This document shows positions 59,309 through 64,000 of a stretch of DNA of 64,000 nucleotides, piece after piece. This DNA comes from Rhizomucor pusillus (lineage: Eukaryota > Mucoromycota > Mucoromycetes > Mucorales > Lichtheimiaceae). The translations under genes and the position numbers were made by a program. The stretch lies in assembly GCA_900175165.2 (NCBI GenBank), contig FWWN02000587.1, positions 62,001 to 126,000 on the forward strand, written 5' to 3'. The notes under the pieces are model-generated. The model had not been told where the DNA came from. It did no database searches and saw nothing but the letters and a program-made list of their open reading frames with translations. The stretch's first letter is position 1. Every line of letters starts with the position of its first letter.

Positions 59309-59559
59309 TATTGTTCCAACAAAAAAGTTCAAGCAGGAAAAATTTCGGACCTGCAGCTGTTCATGTAGGTGTGGCTTTGGCCCTCCGGCATGAATGCCTT
59401 TCCATTGGGAGGCTGTCAAACTTCAGGAGAAAGCATTGACAGCAACGTAAGTATAATGACGTTGAATAACACGGAAATGATCAAAATACGTCATTCACGA
59501 GGTTCTTCCGAGAAAACTGTACGTACATAACTATAATGACTCCTTATTGCAACGCGCTC

Positions 59560-60560
59560 ATCCCCTGATAATCTCCAAAGGCGGTAAAGTATGTTTCGAG
59601 ATTGCAGATCTGCTTGTATTTATGATAGACAAATCTCCCATCATATCTATTGGATATTTAGAGACTAAAGCTGTATGGGGGCGAATGCAACCTCTCTTGC
59701 ACGAACTTGCATTTCTTCGGTCTCAATTTCATTTGTGCTTCTCAAAGTCGAGAACTCTAACAGTTCCCGGAAGTGATCTAGCCTACCATCTTGAGTCGAT
59801 GAATAGATGGCCATGTCGTCGATATAGGTGGCAACAAACTGGATAGAAAGTTCTTGCATTGTGAGGTAGATAGCGCGAGCAAAAGTACTGTTTTCGATAC
59901 GTTCGTGGTATATTGCAGCAATACAACATTCAGAAGACTTCGGTCTTTTGTTCTTCTGGGGATATTCTTGTGTCCTCAACCGTAGGTTCAATGTATATCC
60001 ACTCTGTTCATGCTCGGTCTATTGACGATGCCATTTGGCATCACTTTAAACGAGAAATTTCCCTGTGGGGCTGCCATGGTTACCTTTGGTATGGATTCTT
60101 CATCCAAGGCAATTTGGTGAAATCCCTTGAGTAAGTCGATGGTGCGGCCATAGATCCCTTATGTAAAGCACTGAGCATACCTTCTCGTCTTCCGGTTCAT
60201 TTGCAAAACAGCCTGCTGCGTGGGCGACGAAATTCTTTCTATATGCCAACCACATAAAATACGTGGTATATGGGGATATTTCAAGCGCAAAGCTGGCGTC
60301 AGCATGATATCAGTCATTTCCAATGCAAGCTTTCCAGGGTTGTTGTTGCGATGCTGATGATACAGAAGCTTCTCCGTTGACAAGGGATGGTCGTGTTCGG
60401 GCGACTCGAAGCTCGGCTTTCCACAATCCGTTGTTCAAAGAAGCATAAACCATCCATGGGCAACCGCTTCACTTGCACAGGGTTTTTCTTTTGTATGCCA
60501 TTCTTACAAATGTAATATCCTTTTCTTTCGACATCCTGAATACAAAGAGCTCTGTATGCT
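59560..60560 (-). mobile_element. Broken Ty3/gypsy-type reverse-transcriptase remnant
   Basis: On the minus strand, pieces of a retrotransposon RT domain appear in the right order: DLLKGFHQIALDEESIPKV, then MPNGIVNRP (from MPFGLxNAP), TFARAIYLTMQEL, FVATYIDDMAIYSSTQDGR (active site YIDD), DHFRELLEF, and in another frame KLRPKKCKFVQERL. Stops, frameshifts and about 110 extra bases between the MPF and TFA blocks show that it is not functional. YIDD and the KCxF motif point to the Ty3/gypsy group. I saw no LTRs, integrase or RNase H, so borders are rough. The more 5' part (60160-60560) may belong to the same element, but could not be matched. Confidence 0.75.
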
Positions 60561-61053
60561 AAGCGCTCCAAAAATGCCTCCAATGTGATGTCTGGATCGA
60601 TCTTTGCCGTTTCATGGCCCTGAGTTTCTCGTGCAATAGAAATTCGATGCTGTCTCTTGCGATACTGCCAACGCTGTCAAGCCTTGCACAAACCTTTGTC
60701 ACCCACAGATCAGAGCAGGCCATTTTCATTGCACGAAGGTAGAATTAGTCAGGATCAAAGTCAATTCTCGCATAAACGTTGTGCTTATCGTCTTTACTGG
60801 GGCCTGAAAGTATGTACCTAGAACAGTAACTTGCAAAGAGGTACTCAGCATCATAAGATGCTGGAGGAGGAAAGAGCTCAGCAGCTTTGGCCTTCGCGTT
60901 CCTAAAATTGCGAAATGCCGCAGATTTTTGGAGTGCACTTGCTATAATCGTCTGAGTGCTCAGCCCCCGAGTGGGAAATAAAGCTCTATTGTGTCCTTTT
61001 GATTTTTCCATGCGAAACCTATTTTCCTTACTTTTTCACCCCTTACAGTTACA
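60561..61053. other. Region between retroelement and PPxY gene, with an 88-aa ORF
   Basis: Contains a minus-strand ORF at 60745-61011 (MEKSKGHNRALFPTRG...) of 88 codons with no recognised family. It starts only 43 bp from the PPxY gene start on the other strand, so it either shares that promoter or is a remnant of the retroelement. The PPxY gene promoter must lie here. Confidence 0.3.
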
Positions 61054-61428
61054 ATGACTCCTTCTTACGGCCCTTTCCTATTACTAGTTCTCGTGTTCAT
61101 TGTATTGGCTATTACATTCTTCTTTCTCAGAAGATATGCTGAGAGACGGAACGAGCGGATAACGCATAATCGAGGTGGGTAGCGGTTGTGTATCTTTTGC
61201 TTGCAGAATGACCGGAAGGCTAATCGTTGGATAACGATAATACTGCTTACTGAAGACACAGCGCAGGCGTGCGTATCTCACCGTCCTGTTGTGACATATG
61301 CTCCTCCACCATCCCGACCTCCTCCCGCTTACTCACCACCAGCTGACGCGGACGCATTCGCAAGCGCATCAAACCTGGAAGCTCCGCCCCCAGCATACAA
61401 AAATCATAGAAGAGATACCCGACTCTAA
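61054..61428 (+). CDS. 95-aa single-pass membrane protein with two PPxY motifs
   Basis: Two exons (61054-61174 and 61262-61428) give a 95-residue protein. Residues 7-25 are one hydrophobic helix (FLLLVLVFIVLAITFFFL), followed by a strongly basic stop-transfer segment (RRYAERRNER), so the tail should be cytosolic. The tail holds two PPxY motifs, PPAY at residues 61-64 and 83-86, within Pro-rich sequence. PPxY binds WW domains, such as those of Nedd4/Rsp5 ubiquitin ligases, and small single-pass proteins of this layout (for example yeast Bsd2-, Tre- and Ear-type adaptors) recruit Rsp5 to membranes. That role is inference from motifs. The acceptor at 61261 keeps the frame; others do not. No homologue name can be given. 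Confidence 0.72.
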
Positions 61429-61555
61429 AAATGTATTCTTTTGTACAGTTACAGTTCATTCACATGTTTATATTTAATTGCATCTAGCTTGTGTATTTAA
61501 AGTTTGCCGACGAGATAAGAAAGAAGGGACGGTGTTCACGTTGCAACACAAAAAG

Positions 61556-62699
61556 TTAAGCAGAAGTTGGGAAAGGTGGTGGAATGGCTTCCTTGGGATA
61601 CCGCTTATCCGCCTTAAGCTTGGCTGCATCCTTCACCTTGACAAACTGATCGTCGAAGCCAGGCACGGCCCCTTTAACCATAAGGAGATTGCGCTCTGAA
61701 TCGATATCTACAACCTGTAATACCAAAATGCGTTAACGTGTTTCAAGATATAAGCCATGACAAGAAAAAGTTGCCTCATGCATACCTTCAAGTTCTGCAC
61801 GGTGACATTGTTTCCTCCCATACGTCCAGCCATCTTCTTGCCCTTGAAGACCTTGCTGGGCCACTGTTTCAAGAATTTAGATAGATTAGCATTACTGAGC
61901 ACTGTAAGAATATCTGCTGATCTGCAAAATTTACCTTGCGCTGACCCGTCGAACCAGCTGAACGGTGGGTCAAGGAAACACCGTGAGATGCTGGTAAACC
62001 TGCAAATCCCCATCGTTTCATGACACCTGCGAAACCTTTGCCGATCCTAAGCGATAGGAAATATATGTCAATGTAATTGTCGATAACCGCATGCTCGACA
62101 AATCCTTGGCTTACGAAGGTGCAGTGACATCTACAAACTGGCCTTTAACAAAGTGGTTGACTGTCAGCTGAGTGCCTATCGGCAGCAAAGCATCCTTTGT
62201 AACTTTGAACTCTGCAAGCTTTTGTCGCAATCCAACACCGAGCTTTTTAAAGTGTTCTCGCAATGGTTTCGTTACATTCTTTGGCGACTTTTCCGTTGAT
62301 CCAATTTGTACTGCATCGTATCCATGCTTCTCGGCCGTGCGTACGTCAGTGACAATCACGTCTTCAAGCTGTTATTTTAAAAGAACAAATACAGACGGTC
62401 AACTGCAAGGTCCATTTTTCAAGCATTCAAAAACATTAACATTGCATTCTTATTACCTGAAGCACTGTAACAGGAACACGTTTGCCTTCCTCGTCCCACA
62501 TGGCAGTCATTCCTCGTTTCCGCGCAATAACACCTGTGCGGATTGATTCAGGAGTCCATTTTGCTGGTTCGGTTGCTGGTGCTGCTTGGGAACGGATAAT
62601 AGAGGTGTGAAAATAGGATGCGACGGGGGCAGAACGTTGAACTGAGAACGTCGCTGCTCGTGTAAATGGTCTCACTAAAACGTTCATTGCTTTAAGCAC
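61556..62699 (-). CDS. MRPL9: Mitochondrial ribosomal protein uL3m
   Basis: Large-subunit mitoribosomal protein of the L3 family, which contacts the peptidyl-transferase region. The N-terminus ([18 protein letters not shown]) is a mitochondrial presequence. Then [141 protein letters not shown] and [27 protein letters not shown] and KMAGRMGG are signatures of the bacterial/mitochondrial L3 family. Four introns or so. The stop (61556-61558) is convergent with the PPxY gene. Confidence 0.94.
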
Positions 62700-62834
62700 T
62701 TTGGCCTTAAGCTGTCAATACTTCGAGGGCCGGATTAAAGTGACTGAAATTCGGAGGCTTATCAACAACTGGCGTCGAAAAAATGAAAGGTACTGAGCGC
62801 ACGCAGGTCGATCTTTCTTGATCCCGAAAAAGAA
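62700..62834. promoter_or_regulatory. Bidirectional promoter, uL3m / MAK11
   Basis: 135 bp between divergent start codons of two genes that serve ribosomes, one mitochondrial, one cytosolic. No TATA box. A GC-rich patch (TCGAGGGCCGG) and a poly-A stretch before MAK11 are seen. Confidence 0.5.
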
Positions 62835-64000
62835 ATGGCTGCCAGTAACTACGATTCTCGAAAACGATCACGAAACGACGAAGATCAAGAACAAACACCT
62901 TCTAAAAAGCAAATTTTGGAAGGCGGCTCGGCTCTTGATTCGATTCTGTTGCCGAATAAGGCTCTCTTGCCTGCAGCAGACAATGAAGACTTTCGAGTTA
63001 TAACCGGCACATACGAACGTATACTTTATGGTATCAATGCCTATTGGGAAAAGAATGCAGATGATGATAATGGGTCTGCTGTAAGCTCAAACCAATGGTG
63101 TTTAATTAGTATAAGTGGTTGACCATTATATTCATACAGTACAAAATCCGCATGGAACCGGTGTTTATTGTCCCTGCGCATATTGGATGCATACGCACTG
63201 TAGCTATTGGAGGCCACTTTTTAGCTTCAGGAAGCACAGACGAGATCATTCGACTGTATGATGTTAAGAAGCGGAAGGAGTACGGGTCTTTGGGTGGACA
63301 GCATACAGGAGATATTACCGACATCCAGTTCCATGGAAAATACATGCTGACAGGAAGCGAAGACAAGATGATATGCTTATGGCGAACGAAGGATTGGGAG
63401 TACTTGAAAACATTAAAGGGTCACAAGTAAGTTGTCTGTCACACAGCAAACTCGGGCGCATGTTGACATAGATGGTTGCATTTTCACAGAGGCAAAGTAA
63501 ATTCCATAGCTATACATCCTTCTGGAAAAATCGCGCTTTCTGTTTCCAGTGATAAGACTGTGATCGTGTGGAATCTGATGACAGCAAAGAAGGCCAGCAT
63601 GAACAAAGTGGGCCAAGGTAAAATGAAAATTGGAGACAGTGGTAGGCAAATTTTGCTAAACGACTAGTAACAGAGGGTTTGTGTGTCTTGTGGAATAACG
63701 AGGGTGATAAATATGCTATCATGTTTGACCGATCTGTCAACATTTATACCGTATCTGTAAGTAGCATTCGACGATCAAAAATAAGCAAGAGAACTGAAAG
63801 CAATTTCAGGATGCATCTGTATCGACGACGATATCCCATCACTCACGATTTTTGTGTATGCGATATTACACCTCTCGAAAGAAGGACAAGTCATACATCG
63901 TTACTGGACATGAGGATAGAACTGCGCGCGTTTGGGATGCAGAAACAGGAGATTGCGTCGCAGAGCTAGCTGGCCATAAACTACGCGTCAAAACACTGTC
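62835..64000 (+). CDS. MAK11: Mak11/PAK1IP1-like WD40 protein, 3' end beyond window
   Basis: Nucleolar WD40 factor needed for 60S assembly (yeast Mak11; PAK1IP1 in animals). The N-terminus is basic (RKRSRNDEDQ). The blades begin with RVITGTYERILYGINAYWE, then PAHIGCIRTVAIGGHFLAS, GSTDEIIRLYDVKKRKEYGS, LGGQHTGDITDIQFHGKYML, TGSEDKMICLWRTKDW, KGKVNSIAIHPSGKIALS, SSDKTVIVWNLMTAKKAS and, near the end, GHEDRTARVWDAETGDCVAE. RVITGTYE, SLGGQHTGDIT and IHPSGK..LSVSSD are characteristic of this family. Introns occur near 63080-63140, 63427-63489, 63620-63677 and 63760-63810. The gene is open at the window end, so the last blade(s) and the C-terminus are missing. Confidence 0.9.

Noticed and set aside
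60745..61011. 88-aa minus-strand ORF as an independent gene
   Set aside because: No family match, starts 43 bp from the divergent PPxY gene and abuts the retroelement remnant; described only within the intergenic entry.

Overview
The window is nuclear DNA from a filamentous fungus, most likely an early-diverging one (Mucoromycota, perhaps Mucorales). The grounds are dense single-copy eukaryotic genes on both strands, short introns (mostly about 45-70 nt, GT...AG) that split nearly every gene, fungus-only families (GT71 Mnn2-type mannosyltransferase, Vsb1-type SLC26 transporter, Zn-cluster transcription factor middle domain, Atg1, Ase1) and a homeodomain protein with Gln/Asn/Ala runs. The phylum call is inference, because no rRNA or species marker is present.

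Layout: 0.3-2.1 kb, a multi-pass membrane protein of unknown function, followed by a 2-kb gene-poor stretch. 4.2-9.8 kb: RPS13, the CCA-adding enzyme, the U5 snRNP WD40 protein SNRNP40 and mitoribosomal mL50. 9.8-19.4 kb: a large coiled-coil/helical-repeat protein, an A20/AN1 zinc-finger protein, CMC2, the autophagy kinase ATG1 and a Golgi mannosyltransferase. 19.4-24.9 kb is a decayed island with an alpha/beta-hydrolase pseudogene and a fungal transcription-factor pseudogene lying head to head, then about 2.3 kb with nothing recognisable. 25-40 kb: ASE1/PRC1, VPS45, TIF6/eIF6, DDB1, D-2-hydroxyglutarate dehydrogenase and RHO1. 41-57 kb: CTF18, a Wss1-like SUMO/DNA-protease, a VSB1-type transporter, UTP23, DPH2 and a homeodomain factor. 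58-64 kb: EBP2, a broken Ty3/gypsy-type reverse transcriptase, a 95-aa PPxY membrane protein, mitochondrial uL3m and the 5' part of a MAK11-like WD40 gene that runs off the end.

Theme: translation and ribosome assembly are strongly represented (RPS13, CCA1, mL50, uL3m, TIF6, UTP23, EBP2, MAK11, DPH2). Several genes pair head to head across only 107-141 bp, which implies shared promoters. Genome maintenance appears as CTF18 and the Wss1-like protease, convergent with about 30 bp between their stop codons. No tRNA, rRNA, CRISPR or intact mobile element was recognised. The least explained items are the decayed hydrolase/regulator pair, the PPxY micro-membrane protein, the helical-repeat protein at 9.8-13.1 kb and the membrane protein at the left end. 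I found no clear candidate for a wholly new multi-gene system.
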